Shown here: positions 19,801 through 30,800 of the stretch, piece by piece
How positions within the stretch are numbered: position 1 is the first letter of the stretch
How the letters are laid out: every line of letters begins with the position of its first letter
DNA from: Taeniopygia guttata
Lineage: Eukaryota; Chordata; Aves; Passeriformes; Estrildidae
Direction of reading: 5' to 3'
DNA: 64,000 nt
NCBI RefSeq assembly: GCF_048771995.1
Contig: NC_133032.1
Span: 17,111,001 to 17,175,000, forward strand
Program-made: the position numbers and the translations under genes
Notes under the pieces: model-generated
What the model saw: the letters and a program-made list of their open reading frames with translations, nothing else
What the model was told of the DNA's origin: nothing
Databases searched by the model: none

Positions 19801-22428
19801 AACATGTAACTTCACATTCAGAGATAATCTTTAAAAACTGTAGCTGGCTGACTGCAGGACTGTATCTAATTTTTTAAAAAATTATTTTTATTTGGCCACA
19901 CTCCTCTGGACAGTTCCTTCTTTTGTCATCATTTCTACCAGAGTTCAGCCTTTAATTGCATGGCCAAACCTAGACTGAAGTGTATCACATTTACTAATCA
20001 GTCTGTAGAAGTGTCTTTTCTCCTTAGGAAATAAATGCTGTTCCTCTGTCAGCTCAAGCCTCTGTTCCTCACTTTTCTCCTGTTTCTGTTCTGCCTTCCC
20101 AATACTTTTGCTACATGGGCTTCTCCAGCCTCCTCTGGGCACCTACCAAGATGTGCTGCGAGATATCTTGTGAGAGAGCAGCAACACAGCTGCATAGAGA
20201 CCTCATTTCCATTCAGGTTAAGTAGAGTCACTGCCTTGTGCAGTACTGCTGGGCTATCTAAAAAGATAACACCCCTGAGTCACTCCAGGAGTGGCAAAAC
20301 GGCATGCAGCAGTGACACACAGGTAGAGCTGTAACTTCTGGCTCTGCTTTTGCTCCAAGTGGTACTGGAGCCAATGGTGTCATGCCAGGCATGCATGTAT
20401 TCTTATATTGTTTATAATATATTTATTCTTATATTGTTTATAATAGTTTAAAAGTAGAGTCTGAAATTCCACTTTGTCCTCTCCTCAGTCCTTATGGGGT
20501 TTTGTTTGCCTGATCTGCTGCAGGTCCTCAGTAGAACTCCTGGTAGGACTTGCATATTTTTCTGATATAAGCAAACAGGAAAATAAATCACTTTTTGAGA
20601 ATTAGCAAACAAATTAGCATTCACATTTCATAAGCAATACTTGACTTCTCAGCTGACTACTCATTCATAATGAATAGAATTTATTTTTATGCATGCCAAT
20701 TTCTGGCACTTTCTTTTATCTACTCTCGTGGCAATTTTCATCTGATATATAAAATAATTTGCTGCTTTCAGATCTGCAGAATCATTCATGCCCACAAAAA
20801 TTCCAACATGTAGAGTCATACTTACTGTCTAGAATTGGAGCACTTCTGTCATTAGTTACAGTCTTCTTGAGCTTTTTTCCTTTGGTAATATCAGATAATA
20901 GAGCATTTCGCCCTGCCTGTTCTGACCTGCTCAGGGATGGCTTTTCAGTATTTGCCTGGAAAAAAAAAGAAAAAGAAAAAAAGGAGGCAAAATAAACCCC
21001 AACTTCTAGATACAAAGTTCTGCTCAAATATGGCAGACTTCAGAGGCTGTTTTAGCAGCATTGGAGTGGGTAGGTAGCATGCCATGTCTACTTTTGTGAA
21101 TGATATTAAAGGTAGCTGGCTTGTTACTGACTCAAAGTCCCCAACACTACTGCTATTCTAACACACATTCATTAGAAACAGAACACTTCTAAGTGAATTC
21201 ACTTTTAACTCATGATTTAGAATCTCTTATTTGTTAAAGCCAAGGCTTATCTGTGCTGTTTGGGAGATGGAACAAGAACAGACTAGACACATAAGTTGAT
21301 TATACAAGAAGGTGGACATCTTTGAAAGTCGTGGTGAAATACAATTTCTAGATAAATCAGAGCAAAGATGGACCTTTGTGTACTATTTTAGCTTAGATAG
21401 AAATACTTAAAAATTGCCACTTCAATAATATTGACCTCTTCATATAGACCAAATGAAACCTCTGGACACATGAGGTTTGTCAATGGTCCTCTCTTTTCAC
21501 TTTATGTTTTAGTGATATTTTTCAAGAAAAAACAAAAAATTCCAAACAATACACTTATATGCACACATATATGGCTCTTTCTTCTAGGAAACGGTTCCTG
21601 AAACATTTTCTAATTTATCAGATCAGTGTAATGGAGATTTCCCGAAAGGTGGGGAGAGGTGTTATGGAGGGACCAAGCAGAGTCTGTATCTTGCTTGAGG
21701 TGGAAAATGAAGGAAAGTCTCTTGAAAGACAGCCCATTCAGCTAGGGTTTTGCTCTGAAAATGTCTAAGTGTTTCAAAATGGCATTTCAAGAAGTCTTCC
21801 TTCTTTTCAATGAGGTGACTGACTGTTGGGAGGACAAGCACAGCACAATCTCTATCCCAGTTTAAGTGAGGTCCGATGTAGTTTCACCTACCATGTTGTC
21901 CAGCAGTGGATCCTGTGCTCTGATACCACAGGCTGGCTGAGGGAACTATGCTAGCTAAGAGATAGCCTTATCCAATTTTTTAAACAACAGGATTTTTTTT
22001 TTTTTTTTTCCAGCTCAAGTCACGGACATACTGGAGTAGAACAAGGGAGAATGTGGGAGTACAGGTTTGGAGACAGACAAGACTTCACCCCCATTAGACA
22101 AGCTGTTGTCTGTCCACCAGATCAGCCACCAATATGGGAGGAATAAAAGGATACAGAGTTCTATAGAGTGGATTGTGACATCCACCTGAGAACTGGGAGA
22201 CAGCGAAGTGATGGTTGTTCTTGCAGGATCAATGATCAACCATAAACAGTATGTTGGACAGCTTTCCACAAATATCATGGACACCCTCATCCACATCTCA
22301 GTATCTCTGGACATCCTATTCAAAGTGACAAGCAGCAGCAGAGAATAGTGCATAGGTTTACCTACTGTAAAACTTACCAAGGCCAGTGTTGGGGGTGGAG
22401 GGGGAGCTGGAGGGGGAGGCACAGGCAT
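10777..22428 (-). CDS. WIPF1: WIPF1 (WIP), complete spliced coding region, 7 coding exons
   Basis: The CDS is complement(join(10777..10832, 12112..12225, 13826..14038, 16448..17209, 18418..18594, 20826..20955, 22378..22428)), 1503 nt giving 500 residues. WIP binds actin and profilin, and binds and stabilises WASP/N-WASP in the cytoplasm, controlling Arp2/3-driven actin assembly, especially in blood cells. Seen in the translation: start [13 protein letters not shown] (1-13, profilin-type); WH2 segment about 32-49 with GRNALLSD and KLKKT; Gly-rich linker about 64-100; polyproline region about 120-440; WASP-binding segment about 445-466 with DEWESRF and [14 protein letters not shown]-terminus APPLPPIPR. 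The start is fixed by a CCACCATGC context and by the family N-terminus. Family assignment rests on recalled human WIP, which aligns through every junction. All introns are GT-AG with matching phases. Oddity: exon 5 is extremely G+C rich compared with the other exons. Confidence 0.97.
10833..12111 (-). other. WIPF1 intron 7
   Basis: 1279 nt, GTAAGT...TTTTAG. It contains a 133-codon minus-strand open frame (11809-11408) rich in Ser, Cys, Phe and Leu, with no recognisable domain and no splice logic linking it to the gene. I treat it as chance. Confidence 0.85.
12112..12225 (-). CDS. WIPF1: WIPF1 exon 7: WASP-binding segment
   Basis: This exon encodes split Asp445, codons 446-482 and the first base of codon 483. 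It begins [20 protein letters not shown], then [18 protein letters not shown]. This is the WASP/N-WASP EVH1-binding region of WIP. The aromatic and proline contacts ESRF, FHPI and DLPPPEPY are all kept. The acceptor is GGGATATTTTTCAG and the donor is AGAG|GTAAGT. The human Tyr between ESRF and FHPI is Ser452 here, a visible difference inside the binding epitope. Confidence 0.97.
12226..13825 (-). other. WIPF1 intron 6
   Basis: 1600 nt, GTGAGC...TTTCAG. AT-rich, carrying one (CA)n(TA)n microsatellite and no recognised exon. Confidence 0.85.
12534..12563. repeat. (CA)n(TA)n microsatellite
   Basis: About nine CA dinucleotides are followed by about six TA dinucleotides in intron 6. It is likely length-polymorphic. 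Confidence 0.95.
13826..14038 (-). CDS. WIPF1: WIPF1 exon 6: second polyproline exon with CCG run
   Basis: This exon encodes codons 375-444 with split Gly374 and Asp445. It reads [20 protein letters not shown], continues [20 protein letters not shown] and [18 protein letters not shown], and ends RNGFQDPGD. The acceptor is CTTGCCTTGCTCTAG. The donor is GATG|GTGAGC, chosen because it joins exon 7 in frame as DPGD-DEWE, close to the family junction. A (CCG)6CCT run (about 13867-13887) encodes seven prolines and is a candidate length polymorphism. Confidence 0.95.
13867..13887. repeat. (GGC)7 trinucleotide run inside coding exon 6
   Basis: The plus-strand GGC run corresponds to CCG/GCC on the coding strand and encodes a seven-proline stretch in WIPF1. 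It is in frame, so length changes would not shift the reading frame. Confidence 0.9.
14039..16447 (-). other. WIPF1 intron 5
   Basis: 2409 nt, GTACGG...CTCTAG. The first 160 nt after the donor stay G+C rich and open in the exon 5 frame; the rest is AT-rich without recognised elements. Confidence 0.85.
16377..16444. repeat. 34-bp tandem duplication ending at the exon 5 donor
   Basis: There are two adjacent copies, 16377-16410 and 16411-16444, sharing the core AGCACCCTCTCCCCGTGCCG. The second copy runs into the donor site (16442-16447). At the matching place in the first copy the donor GT is absent. Confidence 0.85.
16448..17209 (-). CDS. WIPF1: WIPF1 exon 5: long polyproline exon
   Basis: This exon encodes codons 121-373 with a split codon at each end. 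The acceptor is CTGTGTCCGCAG (exon starts ACGCCGGGGG) and the donor is TCGG|GTACGG. Anchors in order are [105 protein letters not shown] and [15 protein letters not shown]. These correspond to the SH3- and profilin-ligand region of WIP, which includes Nck and cortactin sites in mammals. Almost every third codon position is G or C, and many positions that are Ser or Thr in human are Ala or Gly here. The long plus-strand open frames over this exon are shadows of the base composition. Confidence 0.96.
17210..18417 (-). other. WIPF1 intron 4
   Basis: 1208 nt, GTAAGA...CCGCAG. The 130 nt next to exon 5 are G+C rich, the remainder is AT-rich; nothing else was recognised. Confidence 0.85.
18418..18594 (-). 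CDS. WIPF1: WIPF1 exon 4: glycine-rich linker
   Basis: This exon encodes residues 61-119 plus the first base of codon 120. It starts [15 protein letters not shown] and ends [21 protein letters not shown]. The acceptor is TTTTTTCCCGACAG and the donor is GCTG|GTAAGA. The Gly run is built from GGT, GGC and GGA codons with interspersed Phe and Ser, as in vertebrate WIP. It is flexible and low in complexity, so its length is likely to vary between species. The closing block [11 protein letters not shown] is the recognisable family anchor. Confidence 0.95.
18595..20825 (-). other. WIPF1 intron 3
   Basis: 2231 nt, GTAAGT...CGACAG. It holds an A/T-rich direct duplication at 20400-20445 and no recognised exon. 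Confidence 0.85.
20400..20445. repeat. 26-bp A/T-rich tandem duplication
   Basis: The block TTCTTATATTGTTTATAAT occurs twice at a period of 26 nt within intron 3. It is a simple local duplication. Confidence 0.9.
20826..20955 (-). CDS. WIPF1: WIPF1 exon 3: WH2 actin-binding exon
   Basis: This exon encodes residues 18-60 plus the first base of codon 61. It reads [20 protein letters not shown] and continues through [19 protein letters not shown]. This is the WH2 motif: an amphipathic helix ([10 protein letters not shown]) followed by the LKKT-type actin contact, here KLKKT at 45-49. The acceptor follows a run of about 26 nt that is almost pure T/C on the coding strand (20958-20984), an unusually strong polypyrimidine tract. 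The donor is GACA|GTAAGT. It is the most conserved exon relative to the human protein as I recall it. Confidence 0.97.
20956..22377 (-). other. WIPF1 intron 2
   Basis: 1422 nt, GTAAGT...TTCCAG. It ends with a very long T/C tract (about 20958-20984). A run of 17 T on the plus strand lies at 21993-22009. No recognised exon. Confidence 0.85.
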
Positions 22429-22466
22429 GGTGGAAGGCTGAGCTCTGTGTGCTCTTGCTAAGAAAC
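22378..22466 (-). CDS. WIPF1: WIPF1 exon 2: 38 nt of 5'UTR plus start codon and residues 1-17
   Basis: The acceptor is TTTTGCTGTGCAG, with exon 2 starting at 22466. The ATG is at 22428-22426 in a strong Kozak context (TTCCACCATGC), and coding runs 22428-22378. The 17 residues are [17 protein letters not shown], an APPPPP profilin-type ligand that is nearly invariant in the family. The donor is TTG|GTAAGT, phase 0. Within the exon, the 5'UTR frame leading into the ATG has no stop, so only the Kozak context and family conservation decide the start. Confidence 0.95.
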
Positions 22467-25400
22467 CTGCACAGCAAAACACAAACACAAAAAGTCCAGA
22501 GATTAATACACCTTAAAAAATAAATTTCTACTCAGCTAAAAAATCCTTGCAGCTAACAGGTTTATATTCTACATTTTTTAATTCTAAATAATTGGTAAAA
22601 AGCACTTTAATTGAATGAAAACCAGCTGCATCTTTAAACAGGGGCTCCCTACATGATCCCCACTGCCATACAAACTCGTAGATACATATCCAGTTTTGAA
22701 CACTTACACAATCCATGCATTGCTATGGCAGTGCACAAAATGCAGTAACCAAATTGAACTCTGTTAAATCCAACAATCTTGTTCCATGGAAGTGCTTCAG
22801 GATTGCCTCATAGCTATACCATCAGCCCTTACTTCAAGAAGGCATCATAATTTAGGGTCATACTCAGAAAGAGATGCTGACTTGTTAAATCCCTTTAGTT
22901 GCTAGAAGATCCATCCACCTCCACTGTTATGGGTAGAGTGGAACAGCAGAGCTCTGGGATGGACTCATGCTTCTTCCTCTCTCCCTGCTTGCTCTGAAGA
23001 TCCCAAGCTCCATCATGATGTCTGCATGCACCTTCCTCCTCCTCAGAAGCAGCACACACAAACATGTTCCGGATATTCTCCTGAGGAGGAAGAGCAAGCA
23101 GGCAGCCTGTCCTCTCAGCTGCAGGCTGCTGCAGACAGAAAAGCCTGGCTTCTAAAGCTCAGCCTTTCACAAGCTTCCCTCCCAAGGACCACACTCCCAC
23201 TTTTCCCCACCCCAAGCTGAATTTCCAGCCTCGGGCAATCCTAGGAGGGTCACAGCTGAGATATAGAGATCTACTGCAGCCAAATGATGGAACAACAACC
23301 AAAAAAAAAAGAAAAGCCCAAAGTGTGAAGGACTGAAGGACTGTATTTTCAAGTCAAGGGCTTTTGTGGCATTTTGGCACACAGCTTACTGGAACTGCGC
23401 CTATCAGGGACTTTGGAGCATTTCTAATAGTGCTATGGCATTTCAGTATGTGCTTTACTCTTTTATCTGAGCTTTCACCCATGCTGGCCATTCACCTGAG
23501 CCACCTTTAGTACCAATGATTTGCCCACCACTTATATAATGTTTGCATAAGACAGGTAAACACAGTGGGGACAGGAACAAGGGCAATTCTCCAGACAGCC
23601 CCAGGCTGATGGCTGAGGTCCCCAGGGCAGTCATTTACATGAACACACAGCTCTTACTTTCTAAAGTAACTTAATTGTTTTAGATGAAGTGTAATAGCAC
23701 AGTATCTGTCAAATCAACATCATGCCAGGTACAGTACCCTTTACAGTTAAAATGAACATTAGGAAAATGTGCTGAATGAAACAAAATGGCATTTGCAGTG
23801 AGTCACCACCTACGAAGTATGTAATGGCTCTGACATGACCCATGTGTGTCAGAAAAAACTGTTTGGAAGTACAGATTTATCTCATCAGATGCTCATGCTT
23901 CAGAAGAATTAGAATACAGCTGTAACCTCCCTTCCCTCCCCCACTCAAATTGCTGAGTTACCTTCCTCAGAATAAATATTTTCTGAAATAAGACTTTAAT
24001 GGATTTTGTGTAAAATCTTTAGGGAGGAAGGAGTCAGATGCATCACCCATAGCTCTGGCTGACCATCTAGAAAAGTCATGGAGTTCCAAGTGGTGTGAGG
24101 CACTAGTGCCTGCAGGTTTTCTTCTCCCATACGCAGAAACTGCTTCCAGTTACTGCAAAAGAGTGAGCAAAGCAGAGGGGAAGCTGGCAGATAGACAAGT
24201 GATCGACAAAGAGGAAACTGTGTGAAGCCAAGCCTACACAGTGCTGTGCAAATGCATGAGTTCACAGAGTCCTGCAAACAGACCAGCCTGCTCTCATCAT
24301 TCCTCTGCTGCATTACTGAGAACGTTAAGCTCTTCCAGAGAAACAACAGCTTCATGTTCAGAGGATCCACTTGAATTTAGTTATATTCCCATCTTTCAAA
24401 TTTGTAGCTTTCAGTCGCTATATAAAACTCTCCACAAAGTCCTATCCTTTCCCAGTCAGCATATTCTAAATGCAATATTTGAAATCTGAAACCTATTAAA
24501 AGCACCAAGACTAATGCTGCTTTGTTCTTCAGCTTCCTGTTTAAAAAAATAGTCAACAGGAAAAATATTTCTTACAGTAGACCACAACCATCCTGTTTCT
24601 TAACACAGTCTTTTCACAGCTGCAGTTGTCTCTAGCTTAACTGTGCCATGAGGGTATTTCACCAAGCCTTTAACTGCTTCACTGGATTAAAAAGAGAAAT
24701 TCTTCTTTCTGCACTGCTTTGCTAAGAAGTCAAAGCAGTCTAGATAATGTACCATCAGTCTCTTTGGCACTCCATGTGTCACAGAAAAGTTTCTGGAGCA
24801 GGCAGAATACAGTTTGGTTCGATATCAGATTTTTAAATGAATCCCTTAAGGCAGCTCAGACCTGAATGCAGCAAGTGAGTCAGGTGGTATTGCACTTCCC
24901 GTAAAATACCATAACTTGTCTACCTTTCTGCCAGTTAGATATTGTTTCTCTCTTGAGAGGCTCTGTTCTACTTTTTTTCCCTTTTAACTGGATTGTTTTA
25001 GATCAGCTTCTCAAGGAATTCTTCTATGCCTTCTTAAGGCATAAAGAGGAAGTAAGGTGATGCTTGAAGCCTGAGTTCTCGAAGGGGAAGCATCTACCCA
25101 CAGACCCATCCAGATTCTCCAGAACCCTCTCTGTACACATGATTTGCAAGGAGGCAGGGGGGAGAAAGGCACTAGGTGTTCCCTCCTTCTGCATCCTATT
25201 TTACATGTAGCTATACTCAACCACTGCACACGTGCTGGTATTTCTGGTACTGAAGGGTTCTCTCAACTAAACTGCCATCAAAATTAGGTACACACTGGTG
25301 AGCTTGCATTTTGCTGCTGTTGAACAAGCCCTATAGCCCTCAGAGACAGGCTGGAAAACAACATTTTGGAAGCACAGGACAAGCTTCTGTAATAAGCCAA

Positions 25401-28400
25401 ACTCTGACAAAGCTGGCCTGAAGTTTAACATGAGCATCCTGCAGGTTGTTTACTCATGGTGCTCTAGAGCACACACTTCCTTTAGGAGATCACATGGCGT
25501 GACTGAGAAACCTGTGTGCCCACACAAAAACTTATCATGCATACAGTTACAGAGCCCATAAAACACCCCAGATTGTCAAATTTTAGTTTAAAACCTAGGT
25601 TGAAATACTGCTTCACTCATTTCTCACTCTGACTCTACTTCTGCTGATGAAAAAGATATTTTTAGAAACTCAAGCTGAAACTTTGCAGGAATAAACAGCA
25701 CCTCTGTCTTTGAAACGCCAATTCATCCTTGCTATTTAGTTGTTAGATTTTGTATAATCTATTTCTTTGTCTGACTCACTGTAAGCAAAATAAAAGAGAT
25801 GCTCTCTGGATTTTAAAATTTGCTCACTATAAGCCTATATGAAGAATAACAATGGTTTGAAGAGATGCGGTGACCTGGTGACTGGCTCTCACAGCACAGG
25901 GTAGTGCTGGGAGTAGCCCTTGGGAGGACAGTACCTCTTGGGCTGCAAACCAAAACAGCTGAGTTAGCACAATACTGAACTCGAGCTCTGCAGCTGCTTT
26001 GTTGATCACCAAGTCACAGGATGACTGTTTCTCACAGAGCATAAAGATGTCCTGAGACGTTAAGTGCAACTCTGCCATTAGAGGAAAGCTTTGGTTACTG
26101 TCCTATATTTCTGCAATGGATTCACATCATTATTTGCTCTTGGGTCAGTGGGAAAGAGCTGAATTTAAGAAAAGGCTATTATGTTAAATTGCTAACGACT
26201 GACACTATAAAATACCTGAAATAGTAATCAGTCCACCTAGTAATAAATTTTACCCACCAAATTTGTTAACAACCAAGTTTCTTATAATGCTTGGTGCTGC
26301 AGGGTTGTTGAAAAGGAACTGGTTCCAAAAGACCAAGGCTGAAGATGTATTGGCACTTGAAAACCTAGGACACATGTCCTAATGTATTTTCTAGGCACCA
26401 GTGCAAACGATCACATCTTTTAAGGAGCTATATAGAAACGTTATGTCTAGGTGAGCAATGGGCAAAAGTGGCACTACACAATGCACTTCAGGCTTAATTT
26501 GGTATCTCAGAAATAATTTCAAGAGCATTACAAATGCTAAAAAGAAACAAAAAGAAACGTGACCTTTTTGTGGGATAGACAGCGTGAACAACCACACTGC
26601 AAGTGCATGGTTCGTATCTGGTCAGACATTTTGAGCTGCTTGGAGGCCCTCCCTCTTAAACATTGAGTCAGAGGCAGACAGACAAGCTCACTGCGGTCAA
26701 TCATTTCCTGCATGATTAATTTCCAAGCAAAAAAAGAGGAAGGAACAAACAACTGTAGAAATAAGCCAGAATGTATCAATTTAAGGGGAAAAAAACCCTG
26801 AAGTTGCTAATTAAAATGCTGATTGCTCCCCTATGCAAAAGGACCCAATTTCCAAATCAGTGCTGATTTGGTTCTTTCAAAATCCATTACTTTCTCCAAA
26901 CGAAAGAAGGATTTTTTTTTTAAATTTGAATTTGAGGAAATTGGGCTACATTAACAAGTCCTTTAGTAAGGTAGCTCTCAAAACAAACAGGACACCTAAC
27001 TCTAAACACATTACAAAGTAGTTGGAGAATCACTTACAATCAGTTTTATATAGACCACAATATTTTTTTTTCTTTAATCATTTTTTAACAGAGTTTTAAC
27101 TGAGCTATTAAACTTTTTTTTTGCCAAAACGTTAGTGGTGTCATGAAATTTGAACCCCCCTACTCCCACTTTCCTTGGTAGACCTGAGTCATTAGTAAGC
27201 CTACATGTTCCATATTCCACCACCACAATCTCCCAAGGCCAGAGGGGCTGCCTGCACCAAGTGTCACAGTGCCAATGAGAACTTCAGAGGATGCTGAAGG
27301 TGCTCCTCCCATGCAACACCATGCCAGTAAATCCCCTCTTGAAAACAATCCGGTGTTTTTCTTCTTCTCTTCTTAAACATACAGATAGATGAGTTTAAGT
27401 CCCTAAAGATTTCAACAAGGGTACCAAACCAAATTCAGTTGGGCATGAAGCTACTGGAAGATACTGAAGAGTTCTCTTATAGGGTAAAGAAAAAATATTT
27501 AGGAGACTCTCTGGCCTCAATCACTTGCACATGGAAGAGTGAAAAGCCTATCTGGCACTCAAGTAACCTAATACAAGTTTTAATTGAGACACTGGGGACT
27601 GCTGTGTAACAAGCCTATTCTCAGCAGGAAAGCCTGGATTTTCATTCTCCTAACTAGGATAAAACTCCTGAAGCTCACCAGCTCCAGGGGAACAAAGTGA
27701 CATCTAAAATGTTACTGTCAGTATTTTTGGGACCTTTAACATCAGTGATGGTCTTTTAAGAAAAGTTTTTGGCTGAGAAGACAATCCTTTTGATGCAGGG
27801 ATTACAAGACTTTGTGGCCTGAGACAGGTCATTACAAGCGTGTGAAAATGTAAATTGTCCTATCCTGTCTGGAGGAAGCTGTGGTAGCAAAAGGAGGCAC
27901 TAACTTTTTACCCTTAAAACCACTTGCAGAAATCTGGACAGCCAAAAGAATGACCAAAAGAGGAGAAGTTACTCTGGATGTTTGAGACCCAGGGAAACTC
28001 TGGGGAGCTGCTGCTGCCAGAGAGAGGAAGCCGACTTTACTGGGGACTTTCGGCATTTCAAGGAAACTCTCCGCAGTACCCGAAATGAGTGGTTTGAGTA
28101 TGACTTTCCACCACACTGAAAAATGCCACCCCTTACACAAAATGCCAGGGCAGAGGAGGTATACCAGTCAGTGATGGAGAGCTCTTGCCCACACCCACTG
28201 GAGGGGTGATGGACGACAAGCTTTATTCACAGGCACATGTCCCCTGAAATGGGATTTGGCCCAAGCTGAACAACACACAGGAGGATCTCCCATAGGGAAC
28301 TGCACCTTTTCCAATCCAGTAGTGATTGATGTGGGGGATGCAACACCACACTGCTGCAGGCAGGGATCAAAAAGGGGAGAAGTGGAAGGCAACAGCCTGA

Positions 28401-30800
28401 AGGGTCTCTACCAGAAGTGTATGGGGTAGTTGTTGGGAAAGAAACATGCCAAGCCAGTATCACAGTGAGCATTTTTCCTGCCCAACTTAGGCTGCAGAAA
28501 GAGGATATTTTTTTGGTTTGTTTTGGACACAGCCTTTTCAAGAAATTGCAGAGTTAGTTTAGCTCAGTTGCACTGTTGTAAGAGGTATGTGAAACGTGCA
28601 GATGCTGGGGAGCTAGTGAGGACCAGTAAAGATAAATAATAACAAGAACAAACAAAAGACATGACTAGTTAGGGGAAAAAAAAGTGATGATGTTGTCAGG
28701 TACTTTCACATCTCTATGCACATTATGCTCCTGTGCTCTGTCAACCCTACAGGATCTCCATCTTCCTCTACACTCCTCATGCTCGCTCCCTCATCACAGA
28801 GCATCCAGCCAAATGCAGTGATCCTCCAGTCAGTGTGATCTGCAGCTCACACTGGGTAATCTCCCAGAGACCAAAAACCCCCAAAAAACACTTTGCATCT
28901 AGTCCCTACCACCACAGGAATACAGTAACAGAGCAGATTACTGTGTGTGTCAGTGACAAGTAAATCAACAAACTCCTGAGCCAGCACATGACCACAGGTG
29001 CTGAGAGCAGTAACAGCCAGATGCACCTATGGTCCACAGCAAGCTGCATCCAGCAAACCTCATCTGTCAAACACCATCGAGAGTTATATGGAGAAAATCC
29101 AGCTGTGCTGCATCCATGGAAAATTACAGCTAAGAAATAGGCTGCTATGGTGACAGAACACTGTTTTAATCCAAGTATTTTAATTTTTTTTTTTTTTCAG
29201 TGAAATACTTTTCAAGATATGTAGAGGATCACAGGCAATGCCTAACTTTGGAGGACTGCTTCTAGTAACCAATGTAGTCTGTTTGGAAAGAACAGCTAAG
29301 CTTTTGGTCAGTTTACGTGTTTGGATACTGACTTGAGAAAAACTGATAATGTAAGAGCAAACACACCATAGCAGAAAGTATCTGACTCACCAAAAACCGA
29401 AATTGCTTCCATTTAACCCATGCTCCTATCTTTCCTTGAGCCAGTGTGCCCAGAGGAGTTGTACAAAAATACTCCTATCTGTTCAGACAATAAGGATCAG
29501 GTCACATTCTTCACCATAGCAACCTGGTCCTGGGGAACAGCACCTCGGTCCTGCAAAGGACACCTGGAACAAAGCCCCTGCTGCACCAGCCACCTCAGGA
29601 GGGAGTCCACACTTCTTAAAAGTGGCACAGGCACATGTGTGTCATTCCTCAGCAGAAGGCCAGAGCCAAATTCACCAGAAAAATCTAATTACTGGGCTGT
29701 ATCCCGGTCCTCAGAACAGGAGGACACATGCTCAGACACTGCAACCTCTGACAGCCCCATCCCCAACCCCACCAGTGCTCCTACACCAAAAAATGAAGGG
29801 CTCTTCCCCCAGCCACTCTGCAGAAAGCTCTAGGGCAAAAGGCTTCACCCTCTCTCCCAGACAGAAGTGATGGTTAAGGATAAGCTGTTTGTGAACTCTC
29901 CTTCAGCTGTCCAGAGCAGAGCTGCCTGCAACACTTCACCATCTACCACCCCCCACAGCCTCTCGTCAAGGTGAGTGCTGGAGCCAGCACAGGAGGTGTT
30001 ATCCAGGCACTGCCCCAGCACAGCCAAGGAGGATTCACACAGGCTGGAGTGACCTTGAAAGGGACACTACACTCCCAGTGCTCTGGAAAGGCCAAAGAGA
30101 CAACCTCTCCACACAAGGACAACATACATGGGGCAAGAAAGGACCTGATGTCTCTCTCCAGCTTATTCCCTCATCTGTTCCTCCTTATGAACATTTTGTG
30201 TTCACAAAGAAGTGTTCCTAACACATAGGCCAAGTGCTTCTCTGCAATAGGGCCACTTTTCCCAGTATCGCATCACTGTAGTAGTGATCATTCAATGTCA
30301 TGTGGCTGCTCAGCAAGGTACAGCTTTCTCCCCAAAACCATCTTAAACTCGAGGAGCAGTTGGTAGGGTGAACAAGCTAGTTCAGTAAAATTATGGATTT
30401 CTGAGTATTGCCTCCAGATTATTCAGTCCTAAATCAGAACAAAAATAATTGCACTTAAGACCAGGACTTTTTCCACCATCCTATCCTCTCAACATGGCAC
30501 CACTCCTCTCTGCCCAGGCAGGGTCACTCATGGCCCGGCAGTGGCAGGCAGCAAACAGTGAGGTGCAAGAAGGGATGTTCCCCACAAGCCACACCTGGTG
30601 ACCCAGAAGCAGAGAGGCATGGCCTGGCTTTTGGAATCCCCAGCTTGTTACCATGGGAAAACAACTTTTGTTTACATGAGCATATCCACCTTTTGCCTTT
30701 CCACCTATTGCTCCACTTTTATTTCTAGGTTGTTACAGCTCTGACCACTTGTTTGCGTTGTGTAACACAACAGCAATTCTGCTATTTGAATCAAATTGAC
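22467..30800 (-). other. WIPF1 intron 1, part nearest exon 2
   Basis: No exon, RNA gene or known repeat was recognised. The stretch has scattered short homopolymers (for example about 14 T at 29184-29197) and moderate G+C patches near 28000-30100. The open frames are short and without family features. Alternative first exons of WIPF1 could lie here but cannot be identified by eye. Confidence 0.6.

Noticed and set aside
22015-22488. 157-codon open frame around exon 2 as a separate protein
   Set aside because: Only the 17 codons 22428-22378 belong to WIPF1; the rest reads across splice sites into introns.
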